From positions 250,784-314,783 of the forward strand of contig BMUX01000008.1 in assembly GCA_014650415.1 (NCBI GenBank): a DNA stretch of 64,000 bases, in the 5' to 3' direction. Made by a program: the position numbers and the translations under genes. The number at the start of each line of letters is the position of its first letter. The stretch's first letter is position 1. Below, one piece after another: positions 54,299 to 62,800 of the stretch. The notes beneath the pieces are model-generated. The model was not told the origin of the DNA. It saw only the letters and a list, made by a program, of their open reading frames with translations, and did no database searches. Source of the DNA: Streptomyces spiroverticillatus (lineage in GTDB: Bacteria > Actinomycetota > Actinomycetes > Streptomycetales > Streptomycetaceae).

Positions 54299-54461
54299 GT
54301 GCGCCAGCGTAACCAGCACCTCCCGCGCTCCGGTGGGCCTTTCCGCCCTCTTTCACCACCGCGTCGCGCGCCCTTCGGCGGTCGTACGTTCTCCACGCAT
54401 CGGCCTCCCCGCGCGCCAGCGCTTGCCGGCCGAACCAGCCAACCCCCCCAGGAGGACTGAC

Positions 54462-55847
54462 GTGGGACTCGTCACCGCGACCGGCACGGCCATCCCGGAA
54501 TCCACGCTCGCGGAGCTGGGAGAGGCGATCAGGGGCCGGACCATCACCCCGCAGGACGCCGACTACGACGAGCGCAAGCAGATCTGGAACGGTTACTTCC
54601 AGAAGAGCCCCGGCGCGATCGTCCAGGTCGACGGGGCCTCCGACGTCGTCAAGGTCGTCAACTTCGCCCGTGAGCACGGCATCGAGCTGGCGATCAAGGG
54701 CGGCGGCCACTGCTTCGCGGGCACCGGCACCGTCGAGGGCGGGCTCCTCCTCGACACCTCCCTGCTGCGCGGCATCCACGTCGACCCCGCCAAGCGCCGC
54801 CTGGTCGTCCAGCCCGGCCTGGAGCAGGGCGACGTGGACGCCGAGACCACCAGCTTCGGCCTGGCCGTCACCGGCTCCCAGGAGTCGTACATCGGCATCG
54901 GCGGACTCACCCTCGGCGGCGGCCTCGGCTGGCTCGCCCGCTACCGGGGTCTGCTGGTGGACAACCTGATCTCCGCCGACCTCGTCCTCGCGAGCGGCGA
55001 GCTGGTCACCGCCAGCAAGGACGAGCACCCCGACCTGTTCTGGGCGATCCGCGGCGGCGGCGGCAACTACGGCGTGGCCACCCGCTTCGAGTTCGACCTG
55101 CACCCGCAGGGCGACTGCATGGCGGGCCTGCTGGCCTTCCCGATCGACCAGACGGTCGACGTGGCCCGGCGGCTCGACGAGTTCAACAGGACCGCACCCA
55201 ACGAGCTGACCACGTCCTTCGCCTTCCTCACCGCCCCGGACGGCTCCCCGGCGATCGGCCTGGGCTTCGTGCACGCAGACCCCGACGAGTCCACCGAGAG
55301 CCTGATCGGGCAGATGCGCGGGCTGGGCACCGGCGCGCTCCTCGACTTCTGCGGGCCGATGCCGTACGTGGCCGTGCAGCGGATGCTCGACGAGAACACC
55401 GTCGCGGGGCACCGGTACTACCCGCGCTCGTTCCTGCTGCCCGAGCTGCGCGACGAGCCGCTCCAGATCCTCGCCGACGGCTTCGTCAACGCCCCCTCCG
55501 AGCGGAGCCTGGTGGGCGGCGGCCTGATGGGTGGCGTGATGTCGAACGTACCGGCCTCCGAGACCCCGTTCCTGCACCGCGAGGGCTACCTGACCAGCAT
55601 CCTCACGTCCTGGACCGACCCGGCCAAGGACGAGGAGGCCGTCGAGTGGACGGAGAAGGTGTACGCCGAGCTGCTGCCCTACACCACGGGTGCGGTCTAC
55701 GCGAACCACCTGGGCGCCGACTCCGCGGAGCGCATCGAGGACGCCTACGGCTCCAACTACGAGCGGCTGACCCGGATCAAGGCCGTCTACGACCCGGAGA
55801 ACTTCTTCCACACCAACAACAACATCAAGCCCGCGGGCCAGGAGTGA
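54462..55847 (+). CDS. FAD-linked oxidase (berberine-bridge-enzyme-like)
   Basis: A 461-residue secondary-metabolite oxidase. The FAD domain has AIKGGGHCFAGTGTVEGGLLLDTS with a GGGH histidine for 8-alpha attachment of flavin, then SYIGIGGLTLGGGLGWLARY. Where bicovalent BBE enzymes have a Cys before the Gly-rich loop, this sequence has Glu/Ser (QESYIG), so only the His linkage is expected. The substrate domain and the family end motif AVYDPENFFHTNNNIKP are present. Such enzymes oxidise alcohols, aldehydes or saturated rings with oxygen. The GTG at 54462 has CAGGAGGAC seven bases upstream. It is a single gene, divergent from the VOC-methyltransferase pair. Confidence 0.9.
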   Translation: MGLVTATGTAIPESTLAELGEAIRGRTITPQDADYDERKQIWNGYFQKSPGAIVQVDGASDVVKVVNFAREHGIELAIKGGGHCFAGTGTVEGGLLLDTSLLRGIHVDPAKRRLVVQPGLEQGDVDAETTSFGLAVTGSQESYIGIGGLTLGGGLGWLARYRGLLVDNLISADLVLASGELVTASKDEHPDLFWAIRGGGGNYGVATRFEFDLHPQGDCMAGLLAFPIDQTVDVARRLDEFNRTAPNELTTSFAFLTAPDGSPAIGLGFVHADPDESTESLIGQMRGLGTGALLDFCGPMPYVAVQRMLDENTVAGHRYYPRSFLLPELRDEPLQILADGFVNAPSERSLVGGGLMGGVMSNVPASETPFLHREGYLTSILTSWTDPAKDEEAVEWTEKVYAELLPYTTGAVYANHLGADSAERIEDAYGSNYERLTRIKAVYDPENFFHTNNNIKPAGQE

Positions 55848-55851
55848 GAAC

Positions 55852-55880
55852 GGGCCCGGCCGCGTGACGCGGCCGGGCCC
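55852..55880. terminator. GC-rich 13-bp hairpin terminator
   Basis: GGGCCCGGCCGCG (55852-55864) and CGCGGCCGGGCCC (55868-55880) pair perfectly around a TGA loop, four bases after the BBE-like gene. Further hairpin-like repeats follow (GGGGCCCTTTCCGTACGGGCCCC near 55888 and a second copy near 55916), plus GTGCGTGTGCGCTCAG repeats near 55990-56030. The region separates convergent transcripts. Confidence 0.85.
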
Positions 55881-56028
55881 CCGCACCGGGGCCCTTTCCG
55901 TACGGGCCCCGCACCAGGGCCCATTCCGCATGGGCCCCCGCACACGACGGCGCCCGGACCCCACCCCCGTGGTCCGGGCGTCGTCTCTTGTGCGTGTGCG
56001 CTCAGCTCTTGTGCGTGTGCGTGTGCGC

Positions 56029-56667
56029 TCAGTCGGCCCGCCGGATGACGCTCACGCCCTCGCGCACCGTGAGCACGCTCTGCCGCACCCGGGGATCGGC
56101 GGCGACATGGGCGTTGAACGCCCGCATGGCGAGGGTGTCGGGCTGCTGGTCCCGCTCATTGGCCACGCCGCCGAATTGGAGCACGTTGTCGGCCAGGATC
56201 AGCCCGTGCGGGGACAGCTTCGGCAGCACCGCCTCGTAGTAGTCGACGTACCCCGGCTTGTCGGCGTCGACGAAGACCAGGTCGAAGGGGCCCGGCAGGT
56301 CCCGCACCGAGGCCAGCGCCGGGCCCTCCCAGAGGGTGATGCGCTCCGCCCAGGGCGATGCCGCGAAGTGCTTGCGGGCGATGGAGGCGTGCAGCGGGCT
56401 CAGTTCACAGGTGTGCAGCTCAGCTTCCTCGGGCATGGCCTGGGCCATGCAGAGCGCCGAGTAGCCGGTGAAGGTGCCGATCTCCAGGATGCGTCGTGGC
56501 CGCAGCACGAAGACCAGGGAGGCCAGGAACTCGCCCTGCATGCTGCCCACCATCATGGCCGGCAGGTCCGTGGCCGCCTCCGTGTCGGCGACCAGGGGTG
56601 CCAGCCAGGGCGGCGCGGGGGAGGAGGCCTCTTCGGCGTACTTCTCCACGACGGGTCGAACGATCAT
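56029..56667 (-). CDS. CCoAOMT-type O-methyltransferase
   Basis: A 212-residue class I O-methyltransferase of the caffeoyl-CoA/catechol family. It has ILEIGTFTGYSALCMAQAM (motif I), AELHTCELSPLH (acidic strand-2 end), FDLVFVDADKPGYVDYYEAVL (metal-binding Asp and strand 4) and GLILADNVLQFGG (Asp-Asn metal ligands). These enzymes need a divalent metal and act on catechols or vicinal dihydroxy compounds. In this cluster it may methylate a phenolic cap, which would also affect metal chelation. The ATG at 56667 overlaps the thioesterase stop (ATGA). It is the last gene of the leftward NRPS operon. Confidence 0.9.
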   Translation of the reverse strand: MIVRPVVEKYAEEASSPAPPWLAPLVADTEAATDLPAMMVGSMQGEFLASLVFVLRPRRILEIGTFTGYSALCMAQAMPEEAELHTCELSPLHASIARKHFAASPWAERITLWEGPALASVRDLPGPFDLVFVDADKPGYVDYYEAVLPKLSPHGLILADNVLQFGGVANERDQQPDTLAMRAFNAHVAADPRVRQSVLTVREGVSVIRRAD

Positions 56668-57440
56668 CCTCGGTTCCTTCCCGCAAGGTCGGTGGGGGCG
56701 GTCAGCCGCCCGGTGAGCCACTGCGTCAACTCGGCCTGGGCGGGCCCGCGCAGGTAGAAGTGACCGCCGGGGAAGGCGGTCAGGTCGGTGGGTGCGGAGG
56801 TGGCCGCCGCCCAGGCCGCCGCGCCGTCCGCGTCGACCTCCGGGTCCTCGGTGCCGTAACAGACGCTCAGCGGTACGCCAAGGTCCCGGACCGTCTGCGG
56901 GCGGTAGGTGCCGACGAGCCGGTAGTCGGCGCGCAGCACCGGCAGCGTCATCTCGCGGATGCCCGGCAGTTCGAGCAACTGGGCGTTGGTGCCGCCGAGT
57001 TGGCACACGTCGGCCCACAGTCGCTCGTCGTCCAGGTGCTTGTCGTCCGGCTTCTGGCGGGCCGGTCCCGGACGCCCGGAGACGATCAGCCGCTCCGGCG
57101 GCCGCTCACCTGCCGCGCTCAGGAGTCGGGTGACCTCGTGGGCGACGGAGGCACCCATGCTGTGCCCGAAGAACCACACCGGCTTGTCGTCGAGTTGGGT
57201 GAGCGCCTTGGCCAGCGGCTCCACGAGGCCGGGCATGTCGGTGCAGCAGGGCTCCGCGATGCGGTCCTCACGGCCGGGGTACTGCACCACCATGCCCTCC
57301 ACCCCGTCGGGCAGTGCGCGCACCAGCGGCCGGTAGAAGCTCGCCGCCCCGCCGCCGTGCGGCAGGAACACGATGCGCCGGGCGGCGTCGGGGCGGGGGA
57401 AGTAGGCGCGCAGCCAGGGATTCGGGACGAGCGTACTCAT
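56664..57440 (-). CDS. Type II thioesterase
   Basis: A 258-residue editing thioesterase that frees mis-loaded carrier proteins in NRPS/PKS lines. Motifs are RIVFLPHGGGAASFYRPL (oxyanion), FGHSMGASVAHE (nucleophile Ser at about 98), the Asp in YGTEDPEVDAD and the His in FPGGHFYLRG, plus VVQYPGREDRI. GGAGGTACGGAC precedes the ATG at 57440, which overlaps the reductase stop by four bases. The position between the reductase and O-methyltransferase genes resembles pyochelin- and yersiniabactin-type operons, where an external thioesterase is regularly present. Confidence 0.95.
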   Translation of the reverse strand: MSTLVPNPWLRAYFPRPDAARRIVFLPHGGGAASFYRPLVRALPDGVEGMVVQYPGREDRIAEPCCTDMPGLVEPLAKALTQLDDKPVWFFGHSMGASVAHEVTRLLSAAGERPPERLIVSGRPGPARQKPDDKHLDDERLWADVCQLGGTNAQLLELPGIREMTLPVLRADYRLVGTYRPQTVRDLGVPLSVCYGTEDPEVDADGAAAWAAATSAPTDLTAFPGGHFYLRGPAQAELTQWLTGRLTAPTDLAGRNRG

Positions 57441-58576
57441 GTCCGTACCTCCAACAGGTCGGCCGCGGACAGGAGTTGCGGCGGCTCCTTGGGACGGTGC
57501 AGCCGCACGGGGCCGCAGGCCTCGCCGACCCGCATCCCCAGCTTCGCCAGGGCCACGTGGTACTGCACATGCCCCCCGCTGTCGGCGCCCGCCAGGACGT
57601 CGTCCCAGGTCGCGGCGATGGCACGGGCGGTGGCCTGCGGCCACAGGTCGCGCAGCACCTCGTCGTACGAGGCGCCCTCGGCCGGGCCCAGGTGCTCCAC
57701 GCTCGCCACTTTGAGGTGCGGGGCGGCCGAGTCGCCGAAGCGCACCAGGTCCTTCATGTCGGCGGGCATGTGCGGGCGCATGCTCCACTGCACCGGGCCG
57801 TGCGTGTTGACCAGGGTGAGGTGGCCGCCGTCCGTGCCCAGGGTGATGCGGTGGAAGAGGTGGCTGTAGTTGTCCGGGTCGGAGGGCACCAGTTCGTTCT
57901 GGAGCCGGAAGGACATCGGGACCCCGGCGAACCGGCCGGTCAGGCTCCGGTACGGAGCCCCTTCCGTGGCCGGGAGGACCCCGTCGATGCCGTGCGGGCG
58001 GAGGGAGCCCAGTGCCTGGCCCAGGACGTCGAAGACCGTGTAGAGCACCTGGAAGGCGCAGGTCACGTCCAGGAACAGCGGCTGCTGCCGGGCCACCAGG
58101 TCGCGGGCCGCCGCGATGAAGCGGCGCACGGGTTCCACGTACGGATAGTGGGTGTTGAGCCGGAACACCACCCCGGACTCGGCGGCGGCGCGCAGGCACG
58201 CCACCAACTCGTCCGGATGCAGGGGGTGTTCCTGGAGCACGGGCACGCCGCGCCGCAGCAGCGCCTGCGAGAGTTCGGGCCCGGGCCCGCCGTTCATGAC
58301 CCCGCCGACGACCACGCACGCCAGGTCGACGTCGTCCGGCACCTCCTCGACGGCCGACCACAGCGGCACGCCGTAGTGCGCGGCACAGGCACGGCTGCGG
58401 GCGCTTCCGGAGGCGAGGATCCCGGCGAGCTCGAAGTCGAAGTCCGCGCGCTCGAAGGCCGCTAGGTAGGCGCGGCCGAAGCCGGTGCCGGCCACCAGGA
58501 CGCGGGGCCGGGTCCGTGGGTGGGCCCGTGGCTGGGTCCGTGGGCGGGTCTGTGGGTGGGTCTGTGGGTGGTTCAC
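57437..58576 (-). CDS. Thiazolinyl imide reductase (PchG/Irp3-like)
   Basis: A 379-residue NAD(P)H-dependent reductase of the Gfo/Idh fold. RVLVAGTGFGRAYLAAFERAD gives the Rossmann motif, and VPVLQEHPLHPDELVACL, RLNTHYPYVEPVRRFI and DVTCAFQVLYTVFDVLGQAL match thiazolinyl imide reductases, which reduce a carrier-bound thiazoline to thiazolidine in trans. The GTG at 58576 overlaps the upstream stop (GTGA) with GGAGG about ten bases before it. The first 24 residues are an unusual His/Pro/Thr/Arg repeat encoded by a 12-bp tandem repeat. Presence of this enzyme beside the Cy-A-MT module implies a reduced, probably N-methylated, thiazolidine in the product. Confidence 0.88.
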   Translation of the reverse strand: MNHPQTHPQTRPRTQPRAHPRTRPRVLVAGTGFGRAYLAAFERADFDFELAGILASGSARSRACAAHYGVPLWSAVEEVPDDVDLACVVVGGVMNGGPGPELSQALLRRGVPVLQEHPLHPDELVACLRAAAESGVVFRLNTHYPYVEPVRRFIAAARDLVARQQPLFLDVTCAFQVLYTVFDVLGQALGSLRPHGIDGVLPATEGAPYRSLTGRFAGVPMSFRLQNELVPSDPDNYSHLFHRITLGTDGGHLTLVNTHGPVQWSMRPHMPADMKDLVRFGDSAAPHLKVASVEHLGPAEGASYDEVLRDLWPQATARAIAATWDDVLAGADSGGHVQYHVALAKLGMRVGEACGPVRLHRPKEPPQLLSAADLLEVRT

Positions 58577-59721
58577 AGTTCGCCCTCCTCCATGGCACGG
58601 GCCGCCAGGATCGGCCGGTCGACGACCTCCAGCAGCCCCACCGCGGGCTCGGCCCGCAGCGCGGCGAGCACCGCCTGGGCGTCGAGGACGTCGGAGCCGA
58701 AGTGCACGCCGGGGGCCACCGTGCCGTCGAGTACCGCCAGTACGGCGAGCGCACTGGCGAGGCCGGTCAGGGCGTACGTGTCGGACGCCCGCAGCGCCAG
58801 GCTGCGGGTGGCGGGCCGCCCGGCGTCGTCGGTGCCGGTGACCTCGAACAGCATCAGCTGGAAGGGGTCCCTGCCGAACAGGTCGAGGGCGGCGGCCCGG
58901 GTCAGCTCGTCGGCGGCCTCGGCGAGATCGGACTCGCCGCGCATGGCCCCCTGGAGCCGGCTCAGGCAGTTCATCATGTGCGCGCCGCCGTCGAAGACGT
59001 TGAACCAGTCGATCTCGGTGAGCCCGGTGACCTCGGGCAGTCGCGCCGACTCGAAGCTGAGGTACGGGTAGACGTCCACCCGGTTGTTCGCGTACGGCAG
59101 CTCCACGCCGGTACGCGGCTCCAGCTCGCGCTCCACCCGGATGCCGCCCCGGATCGCGCCCCGGGCCTCCCCGTACGCGCCGCCCAGGGAGAGCAGGTAG
59201 TCGGCGGCGCCGGCCGGGGTGAGCCGGTCCATCGTGCCGACGTAGGCGGTGAGGCGCTGCGGACGGCTCAGGGTGGAGCACAGGTGGCGGGGGAGCAGGC
59301 CGGTGAGGCCCGGCTGCATGCCCGCCGTGATCACGGCGGTGCCGGTGAAGGTGCCGGGGCGGGTCAGCGCCTCCAGGAGGGGTTCGTCGCCGCCCGGGTC
59401 GACGTAGTCGGCACCGGCCGCGGCGGCGGCCCAGGCGACGCGGTCGAGGACCTGGTAGGAGGGGCCCGCGCAGTTCAGGACGGTGCGTGCGCCGCGGCAG
59501 AACGCGGCCAGCGACCGGCCGTCGTGCAGATCCACCTCGGCCGCCTCGCCGCGCAGCCCGCACTTGGCCAGCAGGGCGTCGGCCTGCGCACGGTCACGCC
59601 CGCCGAGCCGTACGACGGTGTCGGGCCGCCGCTCGGCGATCGCCCGGAGCGCGGCCGCGCCGACGGCGCCGTAGGCACCGACGATCGCGACCGTCGGGGT
59701 GTTGGGGCTGTACTCGCTCAC
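58573..59721 (-). CDS. Saccharopine-dehydrogenase-like NAD(P)-dependent protein
   Basis: A 382-residue protein. The Rossmann domain has TVAIVGAYGAVGAAALRAIAE and LGGRDRAQADALLAKCG, and continues with RTVLNCAGPSYQ and DYVDPGGDEPLL, typical of the saccharopine-dehydrogenase/Sacchrp_dh_NADP group. The C-terminal part contains ELPYANNRVDVYPYLSFESARLPEV. The substrate is unknown. Relatives occur beside thiazolinyl imide reductase genes in actinobacterial pyochelin/yersiniabactin-like clusters as I recall, suggesting a role in tailoring the thiazoline or aryl part. The GTG start at 59721 has AAGGAGA six bases upstream, and its stop overlaps the reductase start. The NRPS gene ends 100 bases upstream. 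Confidence 0.8.
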   Translation of the reverse strand: MSEYSPNTPTVAIVGAYGAVGAAALRAIAERRPDTVVRLGGRDRAQADALLAKCGLRGEAAEVDLHDGRSLAAFCRGARTVLNCAGPSYQVLDRVAWAAAAAGADYVDPGGDEPLLEALTRPGTFTGTAVITAGMQPGLTGLLPRHLCSTLSRPQRLTAYVGTMDRLTPAGAADYLLSLGGAYGEARGAIRGGIRVERELEPRTGVELPYANNRVDVYPYLSFESARLPEVTGLTEIDWFNVFDGGAHMMNCLSRLQGAMRGESDLAEAADELTRAAALDLFGRDPFQLMLFEVTGTDDAGRPATRSLALRASDTYALTGLASALAVLAVLDGTVAPGVHFGSDVLDAQAVLAALRAEPAVGLLEVVDRPILAARAMEEGEL

Positions 59722-59821
59722 GCGCTCTCCTTGCCGGTCGGGTCACTGACGTCGGGCTGCGGGACGGGGGGACCGGCCCGGAGGGCCCGGATTCCGCCGG
59801 ATCGGGGGCGGACGGGGGCGG

Positions 59822-62800
59822 TCACCTCGGCTCCTCGTCCGGCAGGTCGATCACCTCGGAGGTGATCAGCTCACGACAGCCGAAGTGGTCGCCGGGCACG
59901 GTCTGCCGCAGCAGCCCGCCCACGCAGACCGACTCCCACAGCGCGGTCATGTCCGCGGCCATCGCGGGCCAGATCGGGGATTCGTCCGCATGCACCAGCA
60001 GCCGGGCCTCCCCGGTGTAGATCCCGGGGTCGTGGGCGGCGACGCACGCGGCGAAGGCCCTGCCCCGCACGAGCCGTTCGGTGAGTTCGCCGGCGCCGAG
60101 CCCCAGGGCCCCGGCCAGCTTGGCGATCCGGTCCTCGCGGGGGAGGGCGTCGAGCAAGGCGGCGGCCTCGCCCGCCGCCCGCAGCTGCGGCTCGTCCCGG
60201 TCCGCCAGCGCGGCCAGCGCGCCGGGCGGGATGTCCCCGGCCGGGGCGAGCGCGGCCAGCGCCGCACCGAGTCCTGGCACGTCCGGGTACCCGAGGGCGG
60301 CCGGGTCCTGGCCCCGGTCCAGGCACAGCAGTGCCTCTTCGAGGACGTCGTCGCGGACGGTCGCGGGCAGCGGGTAGCTGCTCAGCACGGTCAGCCCGCA
60401 CACCGGTGCCCCCAGCTCGGTGAGCTGCTGCGCCACGGCCAGCGCCAGCACGCCCCCGCTGTGCGCGCCGACCAGGTGGAAGGGGCCCGGGCTCAGGGCC
60501 CGTACCTTCGCCACGATCTCCTGCGCCACGTCGTCCAGGGTCTGCCCCTCGGCCACCCGCACCGCCGGGACCACGGCGACCGGGTCGCGCCTCCCCAACC
60601 CCTCGGCGAGCCGTTCCGCGTGACCGCCCAGGCCGTCGCCGACCAGGACGTGCACCGGGTTGCCGAGGGCGTCGGCGGCCCCGGTCAGGGCCAGTTCGTC
60701 ACCGGTGCCGTCGTCCTCGTACTGCTCCTGCCCCTGCTGGAGGAAGGCCGACAGCTCCCGCACCGACGCCCCGCCCAGCAACTCCCGCAACAGCTCGTCG
60801 AAGAAGACCTCCGCCGCGGCCGGCACCTGCTCGCGCAGCGCCGTCACGAGCTGCGCCGCGAGCAGCGAATCCCCGCCCAACGCGTAGAAGTTGGTGTCGA
60901 GCGGCACCTCGGACTCGCGCAGCACCTCCGCGTACACGGCGGCCACCGCCAGCTCCAGTTCACCGGCCTCGCGCGAACCCTCACCGGCGGATGCCGGGCC
61001 CGCCGCCCGGTGCTCCTGCGCCCACCCGGCCAGCGCCACCCGGTCGACCTTGCCGTTGGCGGTCAGCGGCAGTCCGTCCAGCACCTCGAACCGGGACGGG
61101 ATCATCTCCGCCGGAAGCCGCTCGCCGAGCCGCCGGGTCAGCTCCCCGGTGTCCAGGGGCTCCCGGTCGGTCTTGAAGCGGGCCGCGAAGACGTGCATCC
61201 CGATGCGGGCCAGCTCGTCCTCGGGTGCGGGCACGCACAGCTCCAGGTCGGCACCGGCTTCGGCCAGCAGGTCGTACCACTGGTGGCGGCCGATGAACGT
61301 CTGGTCCTTGCCGTGGCGCACGTCCTGGAAGTCCCCCGCGGTGGCGTCGAAGAGGAACTCCATCGAGGTCAGGATCTGGTAGTTGTCGCGGGTCGTCTCG
61401 ATGAAGACCAGCCACCCGCCGGGCACCAGCGCCTCGCGCATCCGCCGCAGCACTGCGGCGGCGTCCTTCGCGTAGTGCATGACGTTGCCGCACAGGATCA
61501 CGTCCACCGAGTTCGGCCGCACCCCCTGCTCGCGGTAGGGCTCGTTGAAGTCGAACAGCGCGTAGTCCACCCACGGGTGCTCCGCGAACCGCTCCCCCGC
61601 CTTGTTCAGGAAGAACTGCGACACGTCGCTGAAGGTGTAGCGGACGTTCGCACCCTCCAGCGCGGGGATGGTGTCGACGCTGGTGCCGCCGACCCCCGCC
61701 CCGACCTCCAGGACCCGCAGCGGCCGCCCCGAGGCGTTGCGCCGGGCGACGCCCAGCACGGTGGAGGTGGCCAGCCGGTTGAGGTAGCGGGAGAGGAAGC
61801 CCTCCATGTACGCGGCCTCGTGGATGCCGAGGTCGCCCTCGGGGAACAGCATCCGCAGCGGGTCCCGCTCGTCGCGCATCAGCTCGGCCAGGTGGGTGGC
61901 GGCGAGCTTGAAGTAGTCCACCAGCTCGGGGCGGTCGTTGGCCTCCGGCAGCAGCCGGTCCACCTCGGCCCACGCCCGTTCGACGTCCTCGGGGGTCACC
62001 AGCCGCAGACAGCGGAACGTACCGTCCTCGGCCCGCTCCAGGTAGCCGTTCTCCGCGCAGGCCGCCAGCCAGCGCCGTACCAGCCGCTCGTGCTTGGACG
62101 CCACCTTCGCCAGCCGCATGATCTCCGACGTGGTGTGGCGGGCGGCCGGGTCCGGCCACACGCCCTCCTGGCGCAGCACGTCGACCATGCGGCGCAGCGC
62201 CGCGTCGTCGAGCACGGCCGCGAACTCCACCACCTTGGAGACGTCCACCCCCTCGCGGATCCCGTCGGCCGCGGCCAGCACCTCCGGCACGAGCGCCGGA
62301 TCCACGGCGTGGGCGGCCGGGTCGGCGGCGGCGGGCGACACGAAGGCGACCAGCCTGCGGTCGTTGCGCTCGCCCTGCGTGGTCACCGCCACCGCGTCGA
62401 CCTGCGGATCGGCGGCCAGCGCCGACTCCACCTCGGCGAGCTCGATGCGGTGGCCGCGGATCTTCACCTGCCGGTCGTCGCGGCCGATGAACTCCAGGGT
62501 GCCGCCGGGCAGATAGCGCGCGAGGTCGCCGGTGCGGTACACCCGCTCGCCGTCCGGCAGGGCGAAGAAGCTCGCCGCCGTCTTCACCGGGTCACCGAGA
62601 TAGCCCTCCGCGAGGCCCGTCCCCGCGATGTACAGGTCGCCCACCACCAGGTCGGGGCTCGGCCGCAGGAACGCGTCGAGGACGTGGAAGCGCTGGTTCT
62701 CCAGCGGTGTGCCGTACGGAATGCTGGGCGCGGCGGTGTCGACCTCGCCGATCGGGTGGAAGATCGACCAGATCGCCGCCTCCGTCGCCCCGCCCAGGCT

